NCBI RefSeq assembly: GCF_002902905.1
Contig: NZ_CP026124.1
Coordinates: 1,054,001-1,118,000, forward strand
Length of the DNA stretch: 64,000 bases
Origin: Achromobacter sp. AONIH1
GTDB lineage: Bacteria; Pseudomonadota; Gammaproteobacteria; Burkholderiales; Burkholderiaceae_B
Direction: 5' to 3'
Numbering within the stretch: the stretch's first letter is position 1; every line of letters starts with the position of its first letter. The position numbers and the translations under genes are program-made. Positions 21,046 through 29,358 of the stretch are shown one piece after another. A model generated the notes under the pieces. It saw nothing but the letters and a program-made list of their open reading frames with translations, was not told where the DNA came from and did not search any database.

Positions 21046-21738
21046 ATGTCCGCCAACAAGTACCTCGAAGTCCTGACCCCGCAAAACAGCCAGATCATCT
21101 TCATCGACCAGCAGCCGCAGATGGCTTTCGGCGTGCAGTCGATCGATCGCCAGACGCTGAAGAACAACGTGGTGGGCCTGGCCAAGGCCGCCCGCGCGTT
21201 CAACATCCCGACCACCATCACCACCGTGGAAACCGACGGTTTCTCGGGCAACACCTTTCCCGAACTGCTGGCCGTGTTCCCCGACCACAAGATCCTGGAA
21301 CGTACCTCGATGAACTCGTGGGACGACCAGAACGTGCGCGACGCGCTGGCCGCCAACGGCCGCAAGAAGATCGTCGTGGCCGGCCTGTGGACCGAGGTCT
21401 GCAACACCACCTTCGCGTTGTGCGCCATGCTGGAAGGCGACTACGAGATCTACATGGTGGCCGACGCCTCGGGCGGCACCTCGGCCGACGCCCATAAGTA
21501 CGCCATGGACCGCATGATCCAGGCCGGCGTGGTGCCGGTGACCTGGCAGCAGGTGATGCTGGAATGGCAGCGCGACTGGGCGCGCAAGGAAACCTATGAC
21601 GCCGTGACCGGCATCGCCAAGGAACACTCCGGCGCCTACGGCATGGGCATCGACTACGCCGTCACCCATGTGCACAAGCTGGCCGAGCGCGTGACGCACG
21701 GCGAACGCATCGGCCCTAACCCGGCCCCGGCCAAGTAA
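21046..21738 (+). CDS. Isochorismatase-family (YcaC-like) cysteine hydrolase
   Basis: 230 aa from ATG 21046 with GAAAGAGAG upstream. The cysteine-hydrolase fold is clear: catalytic Asp21 in IIFIDQQPQM and nucleophile Cys119 in VVAGLWTEVCNTTFAL, plus MVADASGGTSADAHKYAMDRM. YcaC-like members are octameric hydrolases of unknown substrate. Residues such as ERTSMNSWDD match the YcaC branch. A perfect 17-bp stem follows the gene, so it may be transcribed mostly apart from the genes downstream. The divergent LysR gene is its likely regulator. Confidence 0.88.
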   Translation: MSANKYLEVLTPQNSQIIFIDQQPQMAFGVQSIDRQTLKNNVVGLAKAARAFNIPTTITTVETDGFSGNTFPELLAVFPDHKILERTSMNSWDDQNVRDALAANGRKKIVVAGLWTEVCNTTFALCAMLEGDYEIYMVADASGGTSADAHKYAMDRMIQAGVVPVTWQQVMLEWQRDWARKETYDAVTGIAKEHSGAYGMGIDYAVTHVHKLAERVTHGERIGPNPAPAK

Positions 21739-21745
21739 GCCGCCC

Positions 21746-21792
21746 GCCGGGCTGGCGGTGGCGCCGCCACCGCCAGCCCGGCGCGACTCTTT
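21746..21792 (+). terminator. Very strong hairpin/terminator after the isochorismatase-like gene
   Basis: A perfect 17-bp stem (21746-21762 with 21766-21782) with a 3-nt loop is followed by GCGACTCTTTT. The length, perfection and T-tail argue for a terminator or attenuator separating this gene from the MFS-to-DoxX genes. Confidence 0.75.
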
Positions 21793-21855
21793 TCCGAACA
21801 CCGCAGGCGGCGCGATGAACGCCCCTGGCGACCCCAGACGATCCAGGAGCGTTCC

Positions 21856-23445
21856 ATGCCGCACGGCAACACCCCTAATCCGGCAGGCAGCTTCGCGCCG
21901 CTGCGCCAGCCCGTGTTCGCCGTGCTGTGGGCGGCCACGGTGCTGGGCAACGTCGGCAGCTTCATGCGCGACGTGGCCAGCTCCTGGCTGGTGACCGACC
22001 TGTCGGCCAGCCCGACCGCCGTGGCGCTGATCCAGACCGCCGCCACGCTGCCCATCTTCCTGCTCGCCATACCGGCCGGCGTGCTGTCCGACATCCTGGA
22101 CCGCCGCCGCTTCCTGATCTTCGTGCAGCTGCTGCTGGCCTCGGTCAGCGGCACGCTGCTGCTCCTGTCGCACACCGGCGCGCTGACGGTCGACTACCTG
22201 ATCGCGCTGACCTTCGTCGGCGGCATCGGCGCGGCGCTGATGGGGCCCACCTGGCAATCGATCGTGCCCGAGCTGGTGCCGCGCGCCGATCTCAAGGGCG
22301 CGGTCGCGCTCAATTCGCTGGGCATCAATATCGCCCGCGCCATCGGCCCGGCCGCCGGCGGCCTGATCCTGGCCAGTTTCGGCGCGGCCGTGACCTACGG
22401 CATGGACGTGCTCAGCTATGTGTTCGTGATCGCCGCCCTGTTGTGGTGGAAGCGCCCCGCCGCCGCCGACAGCACGCTGTCGGAGAACTTCCTGGGCGCG
22501 TTCCGCGCCGGCCTGCGCTATACGCGGGCCAGCAAGGAGCTGCACCGCGTGCTGCTGCGCGCCGCCGTGTTCTTCCTGTTCGCCAGCGCCGTGTGGGCCT
22601 TGCTGCCGCTGGTGGCGCGCCAGATGCTGGGCGGATCCTCGGGCTTCTACGGCGTGCTGCTGGGCGCGGTGGGCGCGGGGGCGATCCTGGGCGCGCTGCT
22701 GCTGCCGCGCCTGGGCAAGCTGGACGCGGACGGCCTGGTGCTGCTGGCGTCCGTGGCCAGCGCGGCCGTGATGGCGGCGCTGGTGTTCGCGCCGCCCAAG
22801 TGGCTGGCCGTGCTGCTGCTGGTCGTGCTGGGCATGGGCTGGATCACGGCGCTCACCACCTTCAACAGCGTGGCCCAGGCCATCCTGCCCAACTGGGTGC
22901 GCGGCCGTGGCCTGGCGGTGTACCTGACCGTGTTCAACGGCGCCATGGCGGCCGGCAGCCTGGGCTGGGGCCTGGTGGCGCGCGAAATCGGCGTGCCCTA
23001 CGCGCTGGCGGCCAGCGCCGCCGGCCTGGTCCTGGTCGCGCTGCTGTTTCACCGCGTCCGCTTGCCGGTGGGCGAGGCCGACTTGCAGGCGTCGAACCAT
23101 TGGCCCGAGCCGCTGGTTGCCGAGCCGGTGGCGCACGATCGCGGCCCGGTGCTGGTGCAGGTGGAGTACCGCATCCGTCAGGCCGACCGCCCCGCCTTCC
23201 TGGCCGCCATGAAGCGCCTGTCGCAGGAGCGCCTGCGCGATGGCGCCTATGCCTGGGGCGTGGTCGAGCATACGGGCGACGCGGAGCGGGTGGTCGAATG
23301 GTTCTTCGTGGAATCCTGGGCCGAGCATCTGCGCCAGCATCATCGCGTATCGCACGCCGACGCGGACCTGCAAGCCGAAGCGCTGCGCTTTCATGTCGGG
23401 CCGGACAAGCCCGAGGTGCATCACTTCCTGGCCTTGAAACACTGA
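21856..23445 (+). CDS. MFS transporter of the MFS_3/EntS type with C-terminal ferredoxin-like domain
   Basis: 529 aa, with CAGGAGCG upstream of ATG 21856. Residues about 15-405 form the 12-TM transporter: VLWAATVLGNVGSFMRDVASSWLV opens it and IPAGVLSDILDRRRFLI carries the MFS loop 2-3 motif. Residues about 425-529 (LVQVEYRIRQADRPAFLAAMKRLSQERLRDGAYAWGVVEHT) form a soluble ferredoxin-like, ABM/NIPSNAP-type domain that is known from MFS_3 proteins of about this length. It is probably an efflux pump; the substrate is unknown. Pirin, XapX and amidohydrolase genes follow closely. Confidence 0.85.
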   Translation: MPHGNTPNPAGSFAPLRQPVFAVLWAATVLGNVGSFMRDVASSWLVTDLSASPTAVALIQTAATLPIFLLAIPAGVLSDILDRRRFLIFVQLLLASVSGTLLLLSHTGALTVDYLIALTFVGGIGAALMGPTWQSIVPELVPRADLKGAVALNSLGINIARAIGPAAGGLILASFGAAVTYGMDVLSYVFVIAALLWWKRPAAADSTLSENFLGAFRAGLRYTRASKELHRVLLRAAVFFLFASAVWALLPLVARQMLGGSSGFYGVLLGAVGAGAILGALLLPRLGKLDADGLVLLASVASAAVMAALVFAPPKWLAVLLLVVLGMGWITALTTFNSVAQAILPNWVRGRGLAVYLTVFNGAMAAGSLGWGLVAREIGVPYALAASAAGLVLVALLFHRVRLPVGEADLQASNHWPEPLVAEPVAHDRGPVLVQVEYRIRQADRPAFLAAMKRLSQERLRDGAYAWGVVEHTGDAERVVEWFFVESWAEHLRQHHRVSHADADLQAEALRFHVGPDKPEVHHFLALKH

Positions 23446-23537
23446 CGCCACGGTGCCGGACCGGCGGCAAGGCATGGGCAGCAGCTACCGGTTCGGCGCA
23501 TCGAATCCGCACACTTCCGACTTCCAGAGGCCCTCTC

Positions 23538-24242
23538 ATGATCGAACGCCGTCCCCTCGCCAGCCTGGGCCATGCCCATCGCGGCTGGTTCGACGTGACG
23601 CATCATTTCTCGTTCGCCGGCTACCAGGATCCCGCGCGCATGCGCTGGGGCGCGCTGCGCGCCTGGAACGACGAGACCCTCGCGCCGGACTCGGGCTTTC
23701 CGCCGCTGCTGCATACGGATGTGGAGATCATCACCTGCGTGCGCCTGGGCGTGCTGACGCACGAGGACGACCTGGGCAACCGGGGCCGCACGCGGGCCGG
23801 CGAGGTGCAGGTCATGAGCGCGGGCAGCGGCCTGACCCATGCCGAGTTCAATATGGAGGGCGGCCCGGCCCGCGCGGTCCAGATCTGGATCGAGCCGGAC
23901 CGGCGCGGCGCGCCGCCCAGCTGGGGCAGGAAGACCTTCGCCCGCGATGCCTGCCACGGTCATTTCCTGACGCTGGCCAGCGGCATCGCCGGCGACGAGG
24001 ATGCGTTGCCGATCCGTAGCGATGCCCGCGTGCTGGCCGTCGCGCTCAAGGCGGGCGAGGCGGCCACCTATCGGTTCGCCGGCGGTGCACGTCGCGGTTA
24101 TCTGGTCGCGTCCAAGGGGCGGCTGACCGTCAATGATGTATCGCTCGAAGATGGCGATGGCGCCGCCATCCGCGACGAAACCACGCTGCGCATCACGGCG
24201 CTGGATGATGTTGAAGCCTTGCTGGCGGACACGCTGGCATGA
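23538..24242 (+). CDS. Pirin-family cupin protein
   Basis: 234 aa from ATG 23538 (MIERRPLASLGHAHRGWFDV). Pirin signatures: FAGYQDPARMRWGALRAWNDE, TDVEIITCVRLGVLTHEDDLGN, and VMSAGSGLTHAEFN, where His and Glu supply two metal ligands. The usual HPH ligand pair reads LLH here (FPPLLHTDVEI against the family FPPHPHRDVEI), so the first His appears replaced by Leu. Pirins are Fe-dependent quercetinases or redox-sensing co-regulators. Its stop overlaps the earlier ATG of the XapX gene (ATGA at 24239), suggesting coupling. Confidence 0.88.
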   Translation: MIERRPLASLGHAHRGWFDVTHHFSFAGYQDPARMRWGALRAWNDETLAPDSGFPPLLHTDVEIITCVRLGVLTHEDDLGNRGRTRAGEVQVMSAGSGLTHAEFNMEGGPARAVQIWIEPDRRGAPPSWGRKTFARDACHGHFLTLASGIAGDEDALPIRSDARVLAVALKAGEAATYRFAGGARRGYLVASKGRLTVNDVSLEDGDGAAIRDETTLRITALDDVEALLADTLA

Positions 24243-24271
24243 ACCGCAATTGTGAATGGACGACTATCCAG

Positions 24272-24550
24272 ATGAAGATCTATCTGCTATCCCTGGGCGC
24301 CGGGCTGCTGGTCGGCGTGGTCTATAGCCTGTTGCAGGTGCGTTCGCCCGCGCCGCCGCTGGTGGCGCTGGTCGGCCTGCTTGGCATCCTGGTGGGCGAA
24401 CAGCTGATTCCGGTGGGCAAGCACATGCTCAACGGCTCGGCCTTCGCCGCCGCCTGCGACAAGGAAAAGACCGTGAGCCATCTGTTCGGGCAGCTGCCCG
24501 GCCGGCAGGCCCAGCCCCAACGCCAAGACCAGAACACCGACCAGGGTTGA
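24272..24550 (+). CDS. XapX domain (DUF1427) small membrane protein
   Basis: 92 aa from ATG 24272 (MKIYLLSLGAGLLVGVVYSLL); an ATG at 24239 overlapping the pirin stop would add 11 residues and cannot be excluded. Two hydrophobic helices (about 2-20 and 27-46) with RSPAPPLVALVGLLGILVGEQL are the XapX signature. The C-terminal tail (LFGQLPGRQAQPQRQDQ) is polar and unique. The family has no known function but is often found beside YtcJ-type amidohydrolases, as here. Confidence 0.85.
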   Translation: MKIYLLSLGAGLLVGVVYSLLQVRSPAPPLVALVGLLGILVGEQLIPVGKHMLNGSAFAAACDKEKTVSHLFGQLPGRQAQPQRQDQNTDQG

Positions 24551-24588
24551 GCCTTCGCGCCCCTGCCCGATTCCAAGGAGAAACCGCC

Positions 24589-26475
24589 ATGACCACCGCC
24601 ACGCCGGACGTCATCTTCCACAATGGCCGCATCACCACGCTGGACCGTTCCCGGCCGCGGGCCAGCGCCGTCGCCGTCAAGGACGGCCGTTTCGTCGCGG
24701 TCGGCGACGATGCCGAGGTGCTGGCGCTGGCCGGCGCCGGCACGCGGCGCGTCGACCTGAAGCGCCGCGCCGTCCTGCCCGGCCTGTACGACAACCACAC
24801 GCACGTGGTGCGCGGCGGCCTGAACTACAACATGGAGCTGCGCTGGGACGGCGTGCGCTCGCTGGCCGACGCCATGGCCATGCTCAAGCGTCAGGTCGCC
24901 ATCACGCCCGCGCCGCAGTGGGTGCGCGTGGTGGGCGGCTTCACCGAGCATCAGTTCGCCGAGAAGCGCCTGCCCACCATCGAGGAACTCAACGCCGTCG
25001 CGCCCGACACGCCGGTGTTCATTCTGCACCTGTACGACCGCGCCCTGCTCAACGGCGCGGCGCTGCGCGCGGTGGGCTACACCAAGACCACGCCCAATCC
25101 GCCGGGCGGCGAGATCCTGCGCGACGCGCAGGGCAATCCCACCGGGCTGCTGCTGGCCAAGCCCAACGCCACCATCCTGTACGCCACGCTGGCCAAGGGG
25201 CCGAAGCTGCCCTTCGATTACCAGCTCAATTCCACGCGCCATTTCATGCGCGAATTGAACCGTCTGGGCGTGACCGGCGTGATCGACGCCGGCGGCGGCT
25301 TCCAGAACTATCCCGACGACTATGCCGTCATCCAGCGGCTGGCCGACGACAATCAGATGACCGTGCGGCTGGCCTACAACCTGTTCACGCAGAAGCCAAA
25401 GCAGGAGAAGGAGGACTTCCTCAACTGGACCGCCAGCGTGCAGTACAAGCAGGGCACGGACTACTTCCGTCACAACGGCGCCGGCGAGATGCTGGTGTTC
25501 TCGGCCGCCGATTTCGAGGACTTCCGCGTCGAGCGGCCGGACATGCCGCCGGAAATGGAAGGCGAGCTGGAGGAAGTGGTGCGCGTGCTGGCGCAGAACC
25601 GCTGGCCCTGGCGCCTGCATGCCACCTATGACGAGACCATCGCGCGCGCGCTGGATGTCTTCGAGAAAGTCCATCGCGACACGCCGCTGACCGGCCTGAA
25701 CTGGTTCTTCGACCACGCCGAGACCATCTCCGACAAATCCATCGATCGCATCGCCGCGCTGGGCGGCGGCATCGCCGTGCAGCACCGCATGGCCTACCAG
25801 GGCGAGTACTTCATCGAGCGCTACGGCGCGGCGGCGGCCGAGGCCACGCCGCCCGTCGCCAAGATGCTGGCGCGCGGCGTGAAAGTGTCGGCCGGCACCG
25901 ACGCCACCCGCGTCGCGTCCTACAACCCCTGGGTGTCCCTGTCCTGGATGGTCACCGGCAAGACCGTCGGCGGCACGCGCCTCTATCCCGCGCGCAACTG
26001 CCTGGACCGCGAGACCGCGCTGCGCATGTGGACCGAGAACGTGGCCTGGTTCTCCAACGAGGAAGGCAAGCGCGGCCGCATCGAGCCGGGCCAGCTGGCC
26101 GACTTCATCGTGCCGGACAAGGACTATTTCAGCTGCGCCGAGGACGAGATCTCGTTCCTGACCTCGGACCTGACCGTGGTCGGCGGCCGCGTCGTCTACG
26201 GCGCCGGCGAGTTCGGTCCGCTGGACGACAACCCGCTGCCGCCCGCCATGCCGGACTGGTCGCCCACGCGCCTGTTCGGCGGCTACGCCGCCTGGGGCGA
26301 TCCGGATGGCGCCGGCCGCAATTCGCTGGGCTATCGCAACATGGCGGCCTGCGGCTGCGCCAGCGCCTGCGGCGTGCATGGCCACGAGCATGCGCGCGCC
26401 TGGGGCGCGCAGGCGCCCAGCTCGGACCTGTCGGGCTTCTTCGGCGCGCTGGGCTGCTCCTGCTGGGCCGTGTGA
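24589..26475 (+). CDS. YtcJ-type metal-dependent amidohydrolase with Cys-rich C-terminus
   Basis: 628 aa from ATG 24589 with AAGGAG upstream. Amidohydro_3 family: VIFHNGRITTLDRSRPRASAVAVKDGRFVAVG, then the metal site LPGLYDNHTHV (HxH), HLYDRALLNGAAL, and WRLHATYDETIARALDVFE. A late NPWVSLSWMVTGKTVGG segment and GQLADFIVPDKDYF end the barrel/beta sandwich. The last 45 residues hold six Cys and three His (CGCASACGVHGHEH ... GCSCWAV), a likely extra metal-binding tail. Substrate unknown; the pathway context (pirin, XapX, DoxX, isochorismatase-like hydrolase) suggests amide or ester hydrolysis of an aromatic or heterocyclic compound. Confidence 0.87.
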   Translation: MTTATPDVIFHNGRITTLDRSRPRASAVAVKDGRFVAVGDDAEVLALAGAGTRRVDLKRRAVLPGLYDNHTHVVRGGLNYNMELRWDGVRSLADAMAMLKRQVAITPAPQWVRVVGGFTEHQFAEKRLPTIEELNAVAPDTPVFILHLYDRALLNGAALRAVGYTKTTPNPPGGEILRDAQGNPTGLLLAKPNATILYATLAKGPKLPFDYQLNSTRHFMRELNRLGVTGVIDAGGGFQNYPDDYAVIQRLADDNQMTVRLAYNLFTQKPKQEKEDFLNWTASVQYKQGTDYFRHNGAGEMLVFSAADFEDFRVERPDMPPEMEGELEEVVRVLAQNRWPWRLHATYDETIARALDVFEKVHRDTPLTGLNWFFDHAETISDKSIDRIAALGGGIAVQHRMAYQGEYFIERYGAAAAEATPPVAKMLARGVKVSAGTDATRVASYNPWVSLSWMVTGKTVGGTRLYPARNCLDRETALRMWTENVAWFSNEEGKRGRIEPGQLADFIVPDKDYFSCAEDEISFLTSDLTVVGGRVVYGAGEFGPLDDNPLPPAMPDWSPTRLFGGYAAWGDPDGAGRNSLGYRNMAACGCASACGVHGHEHARAWGAQAPSSDLSGFFGALGCSCWAV

Positions 26476-26486
26476 GGGGCGCCGCC

Positions 26487-26945
26487 ATGAATACACCTTC
26501 TGCATGGGAACGGCGGCTCGCCGGCGCGGCGCGTCCGCTGTTCGGTTCGGCTGCGATCCGTTTCCTGGCCTATCTGGGGCTGTGCGCCGCCTATCTGCAG
26601 GGCGGCCTGGTGAAGCTGACGGATTTTCCCGGCGCCCTGCGCGAGATGGCGCATTTCGGCCTGTCGCCGGCGCCGGTGTACGCCGTGCTGGTGATCGCGC
26701 TGGAGCTGATCGCGTCCGCCATGATTCTGACGGGCCGGCTGCGCTGGCTCGGCGCGGCGGCGCTGGCCCTCTTCACGCTGGCGGCGACCGGCATGGCGCT
26801 GCGTTTCTGGGAGCTGCCTGTCGGGCAGGAACGCTTCATGGCCGCCAATGCCTTCTTCGAGCATCTGGGGCTCGCGGGTGGCTTTCTGCTGGTGGCGTGG
26901 CTGGATTTGAAGGCGCCTGGGGGCGCAGAAACGGCGTCGGCATGA
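26487..26945 (+). CDS. DoxX-family membrane protein
   Basis: 152 aa from ATG 26487, 11 bp after the amidohydrolase stop, with GAGGGGC as ribosome site. Four hydrophobic helices (about 24-42, 56-80, 86-104, 126-142) and the DoxX motifs FLAYLGLCAAYLQGGLVKLTDFPGALREM and AALALFTLAATGMALRFWELP. DoxX proteins are small inner-membrane proteins linked to thiol redox or quinone chemistry, with no fixed role here. Its last 110 bp overlap the convergent amidase gene. Confidence 0.85.
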   Translation: MNTPSAWERRLAGAARPLFGSAAIRFLAYLGLCAAYLQGGLVKLTDFPGALREMAHFGLSPAPVYAVLVIALELIASAMILTGRLRWLGAAALALFTLAATGMALRFWELPVGQERFMAANAFFEHLGLAGGFLLVAWLDLKAPGGAETASA

Positions 26946-28326
26946 CCTGTCGGACCGTCGCGACGCCAGCCCGCTCCAGCCGCCTGGCCGCCAGCAGGCA
27001 ATCGCTCTCGCGCCACGGCGCGGCGATCAGTTGCACGCCCAGCGGCAGATGGGCGTCTGCGCCGATCCCGGGCCAGACGGGCGCGGCGCAGACGGGCAGG
27101 CCCAGGCAGGAGATGGGCTGCGTCAGCAGGCCCATGCTGGCGCGGGCCGGCAGGCACTGGCCGGCCAGCATCAGGTCCTGGGCGCCGATGGGCGTGGCGG
27201 GCACCGGCGTGGCGGGCGCGATCAGCACGTCGTAGCGCGCGAACAGCGCCAGCGCGTCGCGGTAGACGCGATGGCGCACCCGCTGGGCCTGCTGCACCCA
27301 GGCGGCGGGCACCAGGCTGCCCGCCACCAGGCGGTCGCGCGAATACGGCTCGTAGTAGTCGTAATGCGTCACCAGGCGGCGCCGATGCAGCGCGCCGCCT
27401 TCGGCGGCGGTGATCACGAACGCGGCGGCGCGCGCTTGCTGCGCGCCGGCCAGTTCGACGATATCGGTGGCATCGAGCGCGCGCGCGGCCAGTTGCACGG
27501 CCTGGCGCGCCTCCGGGCCGGCCCAGTGGGTGAAATAGCCGCCCAGCACGGCCACGCGCAAGGGGCGGTCCGAGGCCAGCGCCGCCAGCGTGGGTTCGGC
27601 CGGATACTGGGCGCAGGCCCCGTCTCCCGCGTCGGGGCCTTGCAGCGCGTCGTAGACCGCGGCCAGGCTCGTCGCGTCGGCCGCGAAGGGGCCTAGATGA
27701 TCAAGGCTGCCGACAAAGGGGAACGAGCCGGTGCGCGGCAGGCGGCCGAAGGTCGGCTTCAGGCCGAACACGCCGCACAGCGAGGCAGGCACGCGGATCG
27801 AGCCGTTGGTGTCGGAGCCCAGCGTCAGCGGCACCAGGTCGCCGGCTACCGCCGCGGCGCTGCCGCCCGACGAGCCGCCGGCGATGCGGGCGGGGTCGTG
27901 CGGATTGCGGCAGGCGCCGTAGTGCGAGTTCTCTGTCGTGAAGCCGTAGGCGTGCTCGTCCATGTTGAGCGCGCCCACCAGCACCGCGCCGGCCTCGCGC
28001 AGCCGCGCCACCAGCACGGCATCGCGCCGCGCGGGCGGGTTGGCGGCGTTGACGCGGCCGCCGGCCAGCGTGACCTCGTCGGCGGTATCGAACAGGTTCT
28101 TGACCGCATAGGGCACGCCGGCCAGCGGCGGCAGGACTTCGCCTCGGGCGCGCCGCGCGTCGATGGCGGCGGCCTCCTGGCGGGCGCGGGTTTCGGTGAC
28201 GCTGGTGAAGCAGTGGTAGCGCGGGTCGGCCTCGCGGATGCGCGCCAGCGTGGCCTCCAGCACCGCCGACGCGCTGCGCTCGCCGTCGCGGATCTGCCGC
28301 GCCAGGCCGAGGGCGACGCTGTTCAC
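26836..28326 (-). CDS. AtzE-like amidase (amidase signature family)
   Basis: 496 aa. The Lys-Ser-Ser triad fits Lys76 (GVPYAVKNLFD), Ser152 (GGSSGGSAAAVAGD) and Ser176 (GSDTNGSIRVPASLCG). The opening and the partner gene upstream (DUF4089/AtzG-like, four-base overlap) match the AtzE group, whose reference member hydrolyses 1-carboxybiuret and needs AtzG. The final about 36 residues (PFLRPQAPSNPATPPAESHPR...) are low-complexity and antisense to doxX, so the original stop may have been lost. The ABC importer upstream suggests it acts on an imported amide. Confidence 0.88.
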   Translation of the reverse strand: MNSVALGLARQIRDGERSASAVLEATLARIREADPRYHCFTSVTETRARQEAAAIDARRARGEVLPPLAGVPYAVKNLFDTADEVTLAGGRVNAANPPARRDAVLVARLREAGAVLVGALNMDEHAYGFTTENSHYGACRNPHDPARIAGGSSGGSAAAVAGDLVPLTLGSDTNGSIRVPASLCGVFGLKPTFGRLPRTGSFPFVGSLDHLGPFAADATSLAAVYDALQGPDAGDGACAQYPAEPTLAALASDRPLRVAVLGGYFTHWAGPEARQAVQLAARALDATDIVELAGAQQARAAAFVITAAEGGALHRRRLVTHYDYYEPYSRDRLVAGSLVPAAWVQQAQRVRHRVYRDALALFARYDVLIAPATPVPATPIGAQDLMLAGQCLPARASMGLLTQPISCLGLPVCAAPVWPGIGADAHLPLGVQLIAAPWRESDCLLAARRLERAGVATVRQVMPTPFLRPQAPSNPATPPAESHPRAPDARRRHWRP

Positions 28327-28505
28327 GGGCGGAACACCGAGGCCGACTCCAGTTCCACCGGCAGGGCCTCGTCGATGAAGGTCGAGGCGATGTCGTGGAT
28401 GCGCGCGAATTGCTGCGTCACCTCGGCCGTGGCCGGCTCGCGCAGGGCATAGCCGGCCAGCGCCAGCGCGCTGCGCACGTATTGATCGATGGTTTCCTGG
28501 GTCAT
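28323..28505 (-). CDS. AtzG-like small subunit (DUF4089)
   Basis: 60 aa (MTQETIDQYVRSALALAGYAL ... ELESASVFRP), the length and pattern of DUF4089/AtzG proteins, which resemble GatC and wrap around AtzE-type amidases. It overlaps the amidase start by four bases (28323-28326, ATGA), giving coupled 1:1 production. The ribosome site CAGGAGCAATCCGCC precedes its ATG. It is easily missed because of its size. Confidence 0.88.
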   Translation of the reverse strand: MTQETIDQYVRSALALAGYALREPATAEVTQQFARIHDIASTFIDEALPVELESASVFRP

Positions 28506-28534
28506 GGCGGATTGCTCCTGTGGGGCGTGTATCG

Positions 28535-29356
28535 CTAGCGGCGCACTTCGCGCTGGAATATCTCCAGGCTCAGTTTCTTCATGTCGATGAAGCTGGGTTC
28601 GGTCAGGGTCTCGACGGTGCGCGGACGGGCATCGCCGTAGTCCAGGATCTCGGCCACGCGCGTGGGGCGCTTGGTCAGCAGCAGCACCTGATCGGCCAGG
28701 TAAACGGCTTCTTCCAGATCGTGCGAGACCAGCAGCATGGTGGTGCCGGTCTGCATGAAGACTTCTTGCAGCTTTTCGCGGATGAACAGCGTCATCTCGA
28801 AATCCAGCGCCGAGAACGGCTCGTCCAGGAACAGCACCTCGGGTCCCGGCGCCAGCGCGCGCATGATCGAGGCGGTCTGCTGCTGTCCGCCGGACAGCTC
28901 GTAGGGGTAGCGCTTGAGATCGAACTTGACGTCGAACGAAGCCACCAGCTCCTCGACCCGCGCGTCGACCTCGGCCTTGCCGCGTCCCTCGAGCCGCAGC
29001 GGATAGGCGATGTTGTCGATCGTGCGCAGCCACGGGAACATGGCCTCGCGGTAGTTCTGGAACACATAGCCGATCTTGGTTTGCGCCAGCGATTTGCCGT
29101 CGAACAGGATCTCGCCGGCATCGATGGGAATCAGGCCGGCGATCATGTTGATCAGCGTGGACTTGCCGCAGCCGTTGGGGCCGAAGACCGAGACGATCTT
29201 GCCCTTGGGAATGTCGAGGTTGAAGTCCTCGTACAGCGGCCAGCCGGCGAAATACTTGGTCAGGCCGCGGATGGTGATGTGGGTGCCGGCCGGCCCCGGC
29301 ACGAAGGGCGCGGGGGCGGGCGATGGCGCGATGGCGGGGTTGATGACGGTGGACAT
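28535..29356 (-). CDS. ABC transporter ATP-binding protein (NitT/TauT type)
   Basis: 273 aa from the ATG at 29356; upstream frame is shared with the permease gene in a different phase and is not family-like. After a Pro/Ala-rich N-terminus: Walker A GPNGCGKST, Q-loop YVFQNYREAMFPWL, signature LSGGQQQT, Walker B VLFLDEPFSALD and H-loop VSHDLEEAV. The signature ends QQQT instead of the common QQQR. It lies 2 bp after the permease stop and 29 bp before the AtzG-like gene, in one leftward operon. Confidence 0.9.
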   Translation of the reverse strand: MSTVINPAIAPSPAPAPFVPGPAGTHITIRGLTKYFAGWPLYEDFNLDIPKGKIVSVFGPNGCGKSTLINMIAGLIPIDAGEILFDGKSLAQTKIGYVFQNYREAMFPWLRTIDNIAYPLRLEGRGKAEVDARVEELVASFDVKFDLKRYPYELSGGQQQTASIMRALAPGPEVLFLDEPFSALDFEMTLFIREKLQEVFMQTGTTMLLVSHDLEEAVYLADQVLLLTKRPTRVAEILDYGDARPRTVETLTEPSFIDMKKLSLEIFQREVRR

Positions 29357-29358
29357 GA

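Noticed and set aside
21927..24242. 771-residue frame overlapping the MFS gene and running into pirin
   Set aside because: Only its last 234 residues (from 23538) are real. The rest is in a shadow frame of the MFS gene.
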